NCBI GenBank assembly: GCA_964482135.1
Contig: CAYZWF010000004.1
Coordinates: 1-64,000, forward strand
Reading direction: 5' to 3'
DNA length: 64,000 nt
From: UBA11136 sp964482135
Lineage (GTDB): Bacteria > Pseudomonadota > Alphaproteobacteria > UBA11136
Part shown: positions 9,142 to 16,981 of the stretch, piece by piece
How positions within the stretch are numbered: position 1 is the stretch's first letter
Layout of the letters: each line of letters opens with the position of its first letter
Program-made: the position numbers and the translations under genes
The notes under the pieces: model-generated
The model's input: the letters and a program-made list of their open reading frames with translations, nothing else
Databases searched by the model: none
What the model was told of the DNA's origin: nothing

Positions 9142-9527
9142 ACGAATCACTGACGCGCATTCTCTACGTAGAGGACGAACCCGATATCCAGGCCGTGGCC
9201 AGACTTGCCCTGGAGGCCGTGGGCGGATTTACCGTGGAGGTATGTTCGTCCGGGGCCGAGGCCCTGGAAAAGGCGCCCGGATTTGCTCCGGATCTACTTC
9301 TCCTCGACGTGATGATGCCGGAAATGGACGGGCCGTGCACTCTGTCGGCGCTGCGTACGATTTCCGGTCTGGAGAAAACGCCGGCGGTTTTCGTAACCGC
9401 CAAGGTGCAGGCCGAGGAAGTGGCCAACTTAAAGGCGCTGGGTGCGCTGGATGTGATCGCCAAGCCCTTCGATCCCATGAGCCTTGCGGCGCAGATTACT
9501 GAAATCTGGGAAGGACGGAATGGCTGA
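9138..9527 (+). CDS. Single-domain response regulator
   Basis: The 129-residue protein is one receiver domain without an output module. It has the acidic pair in LYVEDEPD, the phosphoacceptor Asp57 in LLLLDVMMPEMDG, the Thr of VFVTAK and the conserved Lys109 in IAKPFDP. The start ATG overlaps the kinase stop (ATGA) and its end overlaps the Hpt start by eight bases, so the three are surely cotranslated. It is the likely first acceptor of phosphate from the kinase and may shuttle it to the Hpt protein that follows. Confidence 0.93.
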   Translation: MNESLTRILYVEDEPDIQAVARLALEAVGGFTVEVCSSGAEALEKAPGFAPDLLLLDVMMPEMDGPCTLSALRTISGLEKTPAVFVTAKVQAEEVANLKALGALDVIAKPFDPMSLAAQITEIWEGRNG

Positions 9528-9972
9528 TCAGGCTTCTATGGAGGAACAGATGGCGGTTTTGCGCCGCCAGTATGTGGAGGTTTTTCCGGGAAAGATCCAC
9601 GACATCGAGGAATGCTGGAATTGCATGAACGATAGCGACTCAGCCGCCACGGACCAGGTGGACTGGGCCCTCGAAGACATGTCTTCGCTGCGTCTGATGG
9701 TGCATAGCCTGGCCGGTTCCGGCGCCACCTTCGGCTTCACGGAAATAAGCGAAAAAGCACGGGCGGCGGAAAATGCCCTCACCCCTCTGATCGAGGAAGA
9801 TGTGGCGCCCAGCCCTGAAATCCGGAGTGAAATCGAAGGTCATCTTTCGGCGCTGGCCGGCGGTTCTCTCGATCTTGACGAAGAAACAACTGTGCCAGAC
9901 GCTTCCCCGGTTGAGGAGGTGCCGGGGGGGCCGGCTTCTCTATCTGGTGACGGAGGACTCCGGAGATCGTGA
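9520..9972 (+). CDS. Hpt-domain phosphotransfer protein (probable N-terminal part of a split protein)
   Basis: The first about 120 residues form a helical Hpt module with MVHSLAGSGATFGF, giving phosphoacceptor His62. The ATG at 9520 is preferred because it overlaps the receiver stop; an upstream ATG in frame at 9484 lies inside the receiver gene. The last residues (from about 136, PGGPASLSGDGG) look like out-of-frame translation: after the G7 run at 9924-9930 the plus-one frame continues straight into a receiver domain. With six Gs the reading frame would join to the GGDEF protein downstream, so this may be the Hpt head of a single Hpt-REC-REC-GGDEF protein. Confidence 0.75.
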   Translation: MADQASMEEQMAVLRRQYVEVFPGKIHDIEECWNCMNDSDSAATDQVDWALEDMSSLRLMVHSLAGSGATFGFTEISEKARAAENALTPLIEEDVAPSPEIRSEIEGHLSALAGGSLDLDEETTVPDASPVEEVPGGPASLSGDGGLRRS

Positions 9973-11173
9973 AAATATTATCGAGCAGAGCCGGCATTTT
10001 GGTTATGACGTGGAAGTCTTCCCCTCTCTTGCCGAGGCTTACGAATCGGCCTTGAAAACTTGTCCGGCGGCGCTGGTGGTGGACCTGACCGCCGTGGTGG
10101 GCAAGGATTCCGTCCCTTTCCCCGACGCGCTGAGGCAAAGGCACATTCCCCTGATGGCGGTTGCCGGGGACGGCACCATGGAGAACCGGTTGCTGGCGGT
10201 GCGGGGCGGCGCCAGCGCCTATTTTCTTGCGCCTTTGAATTTTGGGAGTTTCGTCCGCAAGCTCGAGGAACTGACCGCATCCCCGGAAGAACATGAGCCG
10301 TTCCGGGTGCTTGTGGTGGATGACGAGGAACATCTCGCCCGTCATTACGCCCTGATTCTCGAACAGGCCGGGATGACCGCGCGCGCCATTCATGACCCCC
10401 TGCTTATTATGGAATCGCTTCATGACATGGAGCCCAAGCTGGTTCTCATGGATCTCTATATGCCCGGTTGTACCGGCTATGAACTGGCCCAGGTATTGCG
10501 CCAGCGGGAGTCGCTGGCGGGCGTTCCCATCGTTTTTCTTTCCAGCGAATCGCGGCCGGAAAAGCGGCAAAAGGCCATGGGCCTGGGCGGCGATGATTTT
10601 CTCACCAAGCCCGTGGACGGGACACATCTGGTGTCCGCGGTGTCGAGCCGCATCGCCCGCGCCAGGGTCATGCGTGGTTTCATGGTGCGGGACAGCCTGA
10701 CCGGACTCTACAATCACACCCGCATCAAGGAACAGCTTGAAACCGAGGTCTTCCGTTCACAGCGGCAAAAGACATCTCTTTCCTTCGCCATGGTGGACCT
10801 CGATCACTTCAAGTCGGTCAACGACACATACGGCCACCAAATGGGGGATCATGTGATCCTGTCCCTGTCACAGATGCTTGAACAGCGGTTGCGCAGGTCC
10901 GATACCTGTGGGCGTTACGGCGACGAGGAATTCGCCGTCATTCTCCCCGATACCGACGGCGAGGCGGCGAAGGGGGTTCTTGAGGGGATTCGCGAGGATT
11001 TCGCCGGGATTGCCCTTGCCGCCGGGGAAGCCGCCTTCTCCGTCACCTTCAGCTGCGGCATCGCCACCTTCTGCGAAGATGACAGCGCCAACGATCTTGT
11101 GGAACGGGCCGATAAGGCTCTCTACGAGGCCAAGGAGGCAGGACGCAACCAGGTGCTTCTTTCCGGGTCCTAG
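9947..11173 (+). CDS. Double-receiver GGDEF protein (diguanylate cyclase-like), probably the C-terminal part of a split protein
   Basis: Domains in order are a degenerate receiver (has VVDLTA but lacks the usual Lys-Pro), a full receiver (VLVVDDEEHLARH, LVLMDLYMPG, FLTKPVDG) and a GGDEF domain (DSLTGLYNHTRIKEQL, MVDLDHFKSVNDTYGH). The active-site motif at 10919-10933 reads GDEEF instead of GG[DE]EF, so the second glycine is Asp and activity is uncertain; the RxxD-like feature was not evident. No convincing start codon exists: the GTG at 9947 is only the first possible one after the receiver begins, while the open frame extends back to 9800 through the Hpt gene in another frame. It ends by overlapping zapE tail to tail. 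Confidence 0.7.
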   Translation: MTEDSGDRENIIEQSRHFGYDVEVFPSLAEAYESALKTCPAALVVDLTAVVGKDSVPFPDALRQRHIPLMAVAGDGTMENRLLAVRGGASAYFLAPLNFGSFVRKLEELTASPEEHEPFRVLVVDDEEHLARHYALILEQAGMTARAIHDPLLIMESLHDMEPKLVLMDLYMPGCTGYELAQVLRQRESLAGVPIVFLSSESRPEKRQKAMGLGGDDFLTKPVDGTHLVSAVSSRIARARVMRGFMVRDSLTGLYNHTRIKEQLETEVFRSQRQKTSLSFAMVDLDHFKSVNDTYGHQMGDHVILSLSQMLEQRLRRSDTCGRYGDEEFAVILPDTDGEAAKGVLEGIREDFAGIALAAGEAAFSVTFSCGIATFCEDDSANDLVERADKALYEAKEAGRNQVLLSGS

Positions 11174-12306
11174 CCCGTCTCCTCTCCCGTCTTCTTTCCC
11201 GTCTCTGTGGCCAGCGTCAGGTGCGGCGTTTCGCGATAGGTCCGTGACTGCATCTCCATCAGGCGCGAAACGGTGCGGGCGAATTCAAAACTGCCATCGC
11301 CTTTTTCATAGAGGTCCTGCGGCGGCGTCTCGGCCGAGCACACCAGATTGACCGTATGTTCATACAGGGAATCCACAAGAACGGTGAAACGGTGCGCCTG
11401 ATTACGCATGTCGGGATTCATGTGCGGAATATCGGAAAGGACCAGGGTGTGAAAGGTCTCCGCCAGGGCCAGGTAATCGGCGGCGCCCAGAGGCTGTTCG
11501 CATAAATCCGCGAATGACAGGCGGGCCACGCCGCACGCCGCCGGCACCTTCATCTCGCGTCCCTTTACCTTCAGGGTGGTGACGCGCGCCTTGGCGCCTT
11601 TCGTCAGCGCGTCAAAGTCACTGTCCAGGGCCTTGCTTGCGGCTTTGTCCAGCGGCGTGTGATAGACCGTATCGGCGTCTTCCTGGCCCAACAGGCGGTA
11701 ATCGGTGTCGCTGTCCAGCGTCACCACGTCCAGATGCTCTTTGAGATGATCGATAAAGGGAAGGAAGCGCTCGCGCTGAAGGCCGTCCTTGTAAAGGTCG
11801 TCGGGGGGGCGGTTGGAGGTGGCCACCACCACCACGCCGAGGTCGAAAAGGGCGGTGAAGAAGCGGTCCAGAATCATGGCGTCGGCGATATTGGTGACCT
11901 GGAATTCATCGAAACACAGCAGCCATGTTTTTTTCGCGATCTCCCGGGCGATGGCGGGGATGGGGTCGCGGGCGGATTTTTTGGCGTGGAAGCGGGCGTG
12001 GATGTCCTGCATGAAGGCATTGAAATGGACCCGTTCCTTGGCCCGCACCGGGGCCAGGGCGAAGAACATGTCCATCAGCATGGACTTGCCCCGTCCCACG
12101 CCGCCCCAGATATAGATGCCCCTGGGCACCACGATGCGCCGCCCCGGACGGCGCTGCCAGAACCTTTTGTTGAAGGCCGGGCGGTATTCCTTGAGATGCT
12201 CGTAAAGGTGCTGAAGCCGTTCCGCCACCCGCTGTTGCACAGGATCGGGGTCCAGCGCACCGGATTCATAAACCGCGGCGAGAGTATAAAGAAGGTCCTT
12301 CTTCAT
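11170..12306 (-). CDS. zapE: Cell division protein ZapE (AFG1-like ATPase)
   Basis: This AAA-type ATPase of the AFG1/ZapE family is known in Escherichia coli to act at the Z-ring late in division. The 378-residue protein has Walker A GGVGRGKS at residues 68-75, preceded by GIYIWGG, Walker B LLCFDEFQV with DAMILDRF, and the family's ATSNRPPDDLY and HRFTVLVDSLYEH segments. Length fits the family. It follows sdhB by 40 bases and sits near mdh, a neighbourhood usual in alphaproteobacteria. A TG-E-K-rich tail closes the protein, and its stop overlaps that of the convergent GGDEF gene. Confidence 0.93.
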   Translation of the reverse strand: MKKDLLYTLAAVYESGALDPDPVQQRVAERLQHLYEHLKEYRPAFNKRFWQRRPGRRIVVPRGIYIWGGVGRGKSMLMDMFFALAPVRAKERVHFNAFMQDIHARFHAKKSARDPIPAIAREIAKKTWLLCFDEFQVTNIADAMILDRFFTALFDLGVVVVATSNRPPDDLYKDGLQRERFLPFIDHLKEHLDVVTLDSDTDYRLLGQEDADTVYHTPLDKAASKALDSDFDALTKGAKARVTTLKVKGREMKVPAACGVARLSFADLCEQPLGAADYLALAETFHTLVLSDIPHMNPDMRNQAHRFTVLVDSLYEHTVNLVCSAETPPQDLYEKGDGSFEFARTVSRLMEMQSRTYRETPHLTLATETGKKTGEETG

Positions 12307-12346
12307 CGGGCTTTCAGGGGTGTTCGGTAATTTTTTTCCCCCGCCA

Positions 12347-13126
12347 TCAGGCGCGTTCGAGAAGCAGTTTCTTGATCTCGGCGATGGCGCGGGCGGGGTT
12401 GAGATTCTTGGGACAGGTCTTGGTGCAATTCATGATGGTGTGACAGCGATAGAGCTTGAAAACGTCGTCGAGCTGGTCGAGCCGCTTTTCACGGGCCTGG
12501 TCGCGGCTGTCGGCGATCCAGCGATACGCCTGCAACAGGATGGCGGGGCCCAAGAACCTGTCGCTGTTCCACCAATAACTGGGACAGGCGGTGGAGCACG
12601 ACGCGCACAACACACATTCATACAATCCGTCCAACTGCGCCCGCTGCTCTGGCGATTGCAGCCGTTCGCTGTCCGCCGCCGGGGTGTCGCTGGCCTGCAG
12701 CCAAGGCTGGATCGAGGCGTATTGCTCATAGACTCCGCTTAAGTCGGGCACCAGGTCCTTGACCACCGGCATATGGGGCAGGGGATGGACCTTGACCTCG
12801 CCCTTGACCTCGGAAATGGGCTTCAAACAGGCCAGGGTATTGGTGCCGTCGATATTCATGGCGCAGGAACCGCAGATGCCCTCGCGGCAGGAGCGGCGAA
12901 AGGTGAGCGTGCTGTCTGCCTTGTCCTTGATGGTGATCAGGGCATCGAGAACCATGGGGCCGCAATCGTCGAGGTTGATTTCATAGCTGTCGAGGCGCGG
13001 GTTGTCGCCGCTGTTGGGTTCCCAGCGATAGATGTGGAAGGTCTTGGTGTTGGTGGCCGTGCGTGACGCGGGATAGGTCTTGCCCGGCTTTACCCTGGAA
13101 TTGGGCGGCAGCATGAATTCTACCAT
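12347..13126 (-). CDS. sdhB: Succinate dehydrogenase iron-sulfur subunit
   Basis: The subunit passes electrons from the flavin of SdhA to quinone through three clusters. Ligands are visible: SCREGICGSCAM plus a later Cys for [2Fe-2S], CVLCASCSTACP for [4Fe-4S], and CHTIMNCTKTCPK for [3Fe-4S]. The 259-residue length is normal. It lies at the inner face of the membrane with SdhC and SdhD. It is last of the sdhCDAB set, 68 bases after sdhA. Confidence 0.97.
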   Translation of the reverse strand: MVEFMLPPNSRVKPGKTYPASRTATNTKTFHIYRWEPNSGDNPRLDSYEINLDDCGPMVLDALITIKDKADSTLTFRRSCREGICGSCAMNIDGTNTLACLKPISEVKGEVKVHPLPHMPVVKDLVPDLSGVYEQYASIQPWLQASDTPAADSERLQSPEQRAQLDGLYECVLCASCSTACPSYWWNSDRFLGPAILLQAYRWIADSRDQAREKRLDQLDDVFKLYRCHTIMNCTKTCPKNLNPARAIAEIKKLLLERA

Positions 13127-13194
13127 GTGGCGGTTTCCCCCGTTGCGGCCCTGTGGCCAGCTTGCCCGTATATGGTCATGCCCGTCTCGCGATC

Positions 13195-14979
13195 CTAATA
13201 GACTCTGGCCTTGGGCGGAATACTCTCCACGCCTTCCGCTTTGGGGTCGAGACAGACCGGGCGGAAACCGGTGCTGACTTTGCCCTTGGCGTCGAGCCAG
13301 GCGAGCGAATGTTTCATCCAGTTATCATCGTCGCGCTCGGGGTAATCCTCGCGGGCGTGGGCGCCGCGGCTTTCGGTGCGGTTGAAGGCACAGGTCAGAC
13401 TCACCTGCGCCTGTTCCAGAAGATTGTCGAATTCCAGGGCCTCCACCAGGTCGCTGTTCCACACCAGCGAGCGGTCGTGAATGGCGAGATCGCCGCGCTG
13501 TCGCCAGATATGTTCGAGCTTGGCCAGGCCATCGGTCATCAGCGAACCGCTGCGGAAGACCGGGGCGAAGGTCTGCATACAGTGTTGCAACTCGAGCCTC
13601 AGCTCCGCCGTGGAGGTGCCGCCGCTGGCGTTGCGGGCCTTGTCGAGGCGGGCCAGCGCCGTCTCCCCGGAATCCTTGGGCAGGGGTTTCGGGGCGGCTC
13701 CGGGATCGATAATCTCGGCGCAACGCAGGGCCGCGGCGCGTCCGAACACCACGAGATCAAGCAGCGAATTGGAACCCAGCCGGTTGGCGCCGTGCACCGA
13801 GACACAGGCCGCCTCGCCAATGGACATGAGGCCGGGCGCCACGGCGCCGGGGTCGGTCTCGGTGGGGGCGATGACCTCGCCGTGAATATTGGTGGGAATG
13901 CCGCCCATGTTGTAATGCACCGTGGGCTGGACGGGGATGGGTTCGCGGGTCAAGTCCACATCGGCGAAGATTTTCGCCGATTCGGAAATTCCCGGCAGGC
14001 GTTCATGCAGCACCGCCGGGTCGATATGGCTGAGATTGAGGTGAACATGGTCCTTCTTGGGGCCACAGCCGCGTCCTTCCTGAAGCTCCATGGTCATGGA
14101 ACGGCTGACCACATCGCGTGAAGCCAGATCCTTGGCATGGGGCGCATAGCGTTCCATGAAGCGCTCGCCCTGCGCATTGGTGAGGAATCCGCCCTCGCCG
14201 CGCGCGCCCTCGGTGATAAGTACGCCGACGCCATAGATTCCGGTGGGATGAAACTGGGTGAATTCCATGTCCTGCAACGGCAGCCCGGCGCGCAACACCA
14301 TGCCGCCGCCGTCGCCGGTACAGGTATGGGCCGAGGTGCATGAAAAATAGGTGCGGCCGTATCCGCCGGTGGCCAGCACCACCATTTTGGCGGTGAAACG
14401 GTGGATGGTGCCGTCATCGAGGTTCCAGGTCATGACTCCGCGACAGGCTCCGCTGTCGTCCATGATCAGGTCGAAGGCGAAGAACTCGACGAAGAATTCG
14501 GCCTCGTGGCGCAGCGATTGCTGATACAGGGTGTGGAGAATGGCGTGGCCGGTGCGGTCGGCGGCGGCGCAGGTGCGCTGTGCCGTGCCTTCGCCGAAAT
14601 GGGTGGTCATGCCGCCGAAGGGACGTTGGTAAATTTTGCCCTCGGGGGTGCGCGAAAAGGGCACCCCCAGATGCTCGAGTTCGATTATCGCCTGCGGCGC
14701 CTCGCGGCACATATAGGCGATGGCGTCCTGGTCGCCGAGCCAGTCGGAGCCCTTGACCGTGTCGTACATATGCCAGCGCCAGTCGTCCTCGCCCATATTA
14801 CCCAGAGCGGCGCTGATCCCGCCCTGGGCGGCTACGGTATGGCTGCGGGTGGGGAAGACCTTGGTGACGCAGGCGGTTTTCAGCCCGGCGGCGGCCATGC
14901 CAAAAGTAGCGCGCAGGCCCGCCCCGCCGGCGCCGACAATAACCACGTCATAGTTGTGATCGATAATTTCGTAGGACAT
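13195..14979 (-). CDS. sdhA: Succinate dehydrogenase flavoprotein subunit
   Basis: The catalytic subunit oxidises succinate to fumarate with covalently bound FAD. The ATG at 14979 gives MSYEIIDHNYDVVIVGAGG, the standard start and about 594 residues; a 21-residue upstream extension running into sdhD is rejected. Seen are the dinucleotide-binding GAGGAGLRA, the FAD-linking histidine in RSHTVAAQGGI, HPTGIYGVGVLITEGARGEG with active-site residues, and the LGSNSLLDLVVFGRAA stretch. It begins five bases after the sdhD stop and is part of the sdhCDAB operon. Confidence 0.97.
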   Translation of the reverse strand: MSYEIIDHNYDVVIVGAGGAGLRATFGMAAAGLKTACVTKVFPTRSHTVAAQGGISAALGNMGEDDWRWHMYDTVKGSDWLGDQDAIAYMCREAPQAIIELEHLGVPFSRTPEGKIYQRPFGGMTTHFGEGTAQRTCAAADRTGHAILHTLYQQSLRHEAEFFVEFFAFDLIMDDSGACRGVMTWNLDDGTIHRFTAKMVVLATGGYGRTYFSCTSAHTCTGDGGGMVLRAGLPLQDMEFTQFHPTGIYGVGVLITEGARGEGGFLTNAQGERFMERYAPHAKDLASRDVVSRSMTMELQEGRGCGPKKDHVHLNLSHIDPAVLHERLPGISESAKIFADVDLTREPIPVQPTVHYNMGGIPTNIHGEVIAPTETDPGAVAPGLMSIGEAACVSVHGANRLGSNSLLDLVVFGRAAALRCAEIIDPGAAPKPLPKDSGETALARLDKARNASGGTSTAELRLELQHCMQTFAPVFRSGSLMTDGLAKLEHIWRQRGDLAIHDRSLVWNSDLVEALEFDNLLEQAQVSLTCAFNRTESRGAHAREDYPERDDDNWMKHSLAWLDAKGKVSTGFRPVCLDPKAEGVESIPPKARVY

Positions 14980-14984
14980 ACCCG

Positions 14985-15365
14985 CTATCCCCGGCCGTCG
15001 AGATAGATGACCAGGATCGACAGCCACGCCGCCACGGTGCAAAGGATACAGCCGATCCGGATAGAGACCGTTGCGGCCCGGTTGCGTGCGGGACTGTGAA
15101 CATAGTCGTCAACCACCACCTCGAGTCCGAGTTGAATGTGGCGGAACAGGGCGGCCATGAAAATGGCCAGAAACAGGGATGTCACCGGCGAGGCGATCCA
15201 CTGCCGCACCAGGACCAGCCCGGCCCCCGAAAGGGTGACGAAAGAGGCCGTGAACCACAGCGCCAGAGGCACCAGAAGAATGGCGGTAAGGCGCTGTCCC
15301 CACCAGTGGGAAACGCCGCTCTGCGCTGCCCCGCCCTGTCGGTTGTTGGTCCCGGCGTCGTTCAT
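14985..15365 (-). CDS. sdhD: Succinate dehydrogenase membrane anchor subunit D
   Basis: The 126-residue integral membrane protein anchors SdhAB and helps bind heme b and ubiquinone. Three hydrophobic helices are visible (about residues 25-50, 56-80 and 98-120), with the family signature RHIQLGLEVVVDDYVH containing the likely heme-ligand histidine. Its start overlaps the sdhC stop (ATGA at 15362-15365). Confidence 0.93.
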   Translation of the reverse strand: MNDAGTNNRQGGAAQSGVSHWWGQRLTAILLVPLALWFTASFVTLSGAGLVLVRQWIASPVTSLFLAIFMAALFRHIQLGLEVVVDDYVHSPARNRAATVSIRIGCILCTVAAWLSILVIYLDGRG

Positions 15366-15760
15366 GGCAGGACTCCGCTCACCGAATAGGCGAAAAGCCA
15401 GGTCGCCAGCGTCAAGCCCGCCGCTCCCGCCACCACCAGCCAGCCGCTAAGGGCGGCAGTGCCCAGCTCGAAACCGTATCCCAGGTCCCAGGCCAGGTGC
15501 CGGATACCGTTGCACAGGTGATAGAACAGGGCGAAGGTCCAGCCCAACAACAGCACTTGTCCCAGCCATGACCCCCAGAAGGCGCGCGTGGTCGCGAAGA
15601 TCTCGGGCCCCATCGCGGCGGCGGCCAGCCACCACACCAGTAACGGCGCGCCCATGGCCAGCGCCACACCGGTAATGCGGTGCAGGATGGAAAGCACCGA
15701 CGTGATCTGCGGCCGATAGACCTGCAGATGCGGGGACAGGGGGCGGTTGCTGGTGGCCAT
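15362..15760 (-). CDS. sdhC: Succinate dehydrogenase cytochrome b556 subunit C
   Basis: The 132-residue membrane anchor carries RPLSPHLQVYRPQITSVLSI, HRITG, and FYHLCNGIRHLAWDLG with the heme-ligand histidine. The ATG at 15760 gives the normal family start; the open frame upstream runs through short tandem repeats and the scaffold gap and is not coding. It is the first gene of sdhCDAB. No strong Shine-Dalgarno is present, only AGAGAAA seven or so bases before the ATG, and this motif recurs in every repeat unit of the leader. Confidence 0.95.
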   Translation of the reverse strand: MATSNRPLSPHLQVYRPQITSVLSILHRITGVALAMGAPLLVWWLAAAAMGPEIFATTRAFWGSWLGQVLLLGWTFALFYHLCNGIRHLAWDLGYGFELGTAALSGWLVVAGAAGLTLATWLFAYSVSGVLP

Positions 15761-15761
15761 G

Positions 15762-15952
15762 GTTTCTCTGTGATTTCTCTGTAGTTTCTCTACGGGGTTT
15801 CTCTGTGGGTTCTCTGTGGGTTCTNNNNNNNNNNNNNNNNNNNNNNNNNNNNNNNNNNNNNNNNNNNNNNNNNNNNNNNNNNNNNNNNNNNNNNNNNNNN
15901 NNNNNNNNNNNNNNNNNNNNNNNNTTCTCTGTGGGTTCTCTGTGGGTTCTGT
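15762..15952. repeat. 11-bp tandem repeat array in the sdhC leader, broken by the scaffold gap
   Basis: On the plus strand, perfect units of ttctctgtggg flank the gap on both sides. Closer to sdhC the units become degenerate (tttctctgtga, tttctctgtag, tttctctacgggg). On the sdhC sense strand the unit reads CCCACAGAGAA, so the mRNA leader would carry repeated AGAGAA motifs. The number of copies is unknown because the array spans the gap. Confidence 0.9.
15825..15924. other. Scaffold gap (100 N)
   Basis: Exactly 100 unresolved bases sit inside the tandem repeat array, the conventional size for a gap of unknown length. True length, and hence the number of repeats, cannot be told. Confidence 0.99.
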
Positions 15953-16309
15953 GGGCGGGAATTGCCGGACGGCAACCACTAATTGAGGCCCGGAAAGGGC
16001 CCGGCGCCAATCACGGGCGCTGATTGTGAGGCACGCGCCGGGGCGCAGTCAATCCTGAACCGCTCTGGATTGTGGACTCGGGCCCATCAACCCGGATGGC
16101 TCATTTTCCCGCATAATTCATGGGGTTAATCGCGGCAAGGGCCGCAATCCGCCCCGCAATGGCTGGGCGGTGGTCCGGTGATGACTGGGTGATGGCCCCG
16201 TGGTGACCGGGCGGTGGATATCCGCCGCAGTACAATAACCATGGAGGCCTGCAAACAGGCATTATTTCATCGTGTTTTATTGTGTATTATCAGTGCACAA
16301 GAATAAACC

Positions 16310-16329
16310 TGTGGATAACTTGTTGATAA
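16310..16329. promoter_or_regulatory. DnaA-type boxes in an AT-rich segment
   Basis: tgtggataa at 16310-16318 is a perfect match to the reverse complement of the DnaA consensus ttatccaca. tgttgataa at 16321-16329 differs by one base. The surrounding 200 bases are distinctly AT-rich for this genome. This could be an origin element, a DnaA-controlled site or chance. Confidence 0.5.
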
Positions 16330-16824
16330 AATGTGTGCTTCTATACTTTTTACTCACAAGAAATTTGATGATTACTTCATATTATTATTGATTTGGGACT
16401 CGGATTTCGACTTATACTCTACGCGGCGCATGAAAGTTCCGGCATGTTTTCCAAGTTTTGGCTGCTGCCCGGTAAAGCGGTCTACAGTTGAAACAGGGAA
16501 ATGTTCCGGAATTGGGTTTGCCGGGAAACCGCAGGCCCGATCGTCATGACGATTGTTTTCCCCTATGTGTGATGCATGGGGGAATTCGGTCGCCAGGGGG
16601 GGAGGTCCCCCCGGCTTTCAGGTGGATGACACCAGAAGCGGGGGAAAGGTCTTCCTTATACGGGCAGATATCCAGATGCCGGGTTTTCGGATTCGGTATT
16701 GGGATGGTCGCCCATTTAGACCGCGGGGCGTGTACATCTGGGGCGCACAAACCGCATCAAGGTTTGAATGGGTGGTCGGGTTGCCCGTTTCTTTCATTCG
16801 CCACGGGGCCTTCACGGGCTCTAC

Positions 16825-16901
16825 AGAGGCGTCAGGAGTATCCGGGTCTCCCGGATACATAGCGCAGACCTTCCCTTCCAAGCCGCGCACCTGACGCCTC
16901 T
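16825..16901 (-). ncRNA. Candidate structured RNA (three-way junction)
   Basis: A perfect 12-base outer stem (agaggcgtcagg at 16825-16836 with cctgacgcctct at 16890-16901) encloses a perfect nine-base hairpin with a three-base loop (gtatccggg/cccggatac, 16838-16858) and a second arm closed by GCGC/GCGC (about 16861-16888). Strand is assigned minus only because a CtrA-type box lies just upstream in that direction. It does not fit tRNA, 4.5S SRP RNA, 6S RNA, RNase P RNA or tmRNA patterns that I can recall. It might also be a DNA-level palindromic element. Confidence 0.4.
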
Positions 16902-16919
16902 ACTTTATCCAGACATTTC

Positions 16920-16935
16920 TTAAATCTGTCTTAAC
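16920..16935. promoter_or_regulatory. CtrA-type box (TTAA-N7-TTAAC)
   Basis: TTAA, seven bases (atctgtc), TTAAC matches the gapped consensus of the alphaproteobacterial cell-cycle regulator CtrA. It lies 19 bases outside the structured element and 47 bases past the mch stop. Functional assignment is inference. Confidence 0.45.
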
Positions 16936-16981
16936 GGCTGAAATGGTTGTCCAGAGCGGCTCTTGGCGACCCTGATTCGCG

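Larger units (their letters stand above)
15956..16981. other. One-kilobase non-coding region between sdhC and mch
   Basis: No convincing gene is present; short open frames here lack recognisable domains, ribosome sites or conserved features. It contains small hairpins (ggcgg/ccgcc at 16210-16226; gcctg/caggc at 16247-16260), an AT-rich segment (about 16230-16450) with DnaA-type boxes, a G-run/C-run hairpin at 16594-16614, a large structured element (16825-16901) and a CtrA-type box (16920-16935). The length and density of signals are unusual against the tight packing elsewhere. Confidence 0.7.

Noticed and set aside
15762..15952. CRISPR array
   Set aside because: The unit is 11 bases with no spacers; it is a simple tandem repeat.
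16553..16894. A 113-codon frame in the non-coding region
   Set aside because: No ribosome site or domain, and it runs through the structured element.
16825..16901. 4.5S SRP RNA or other known RNA
   Set aside because: GGAAGG occurs but the conserved SRP loop with AGCAG on the other strand is missing, and overall pairing differs.
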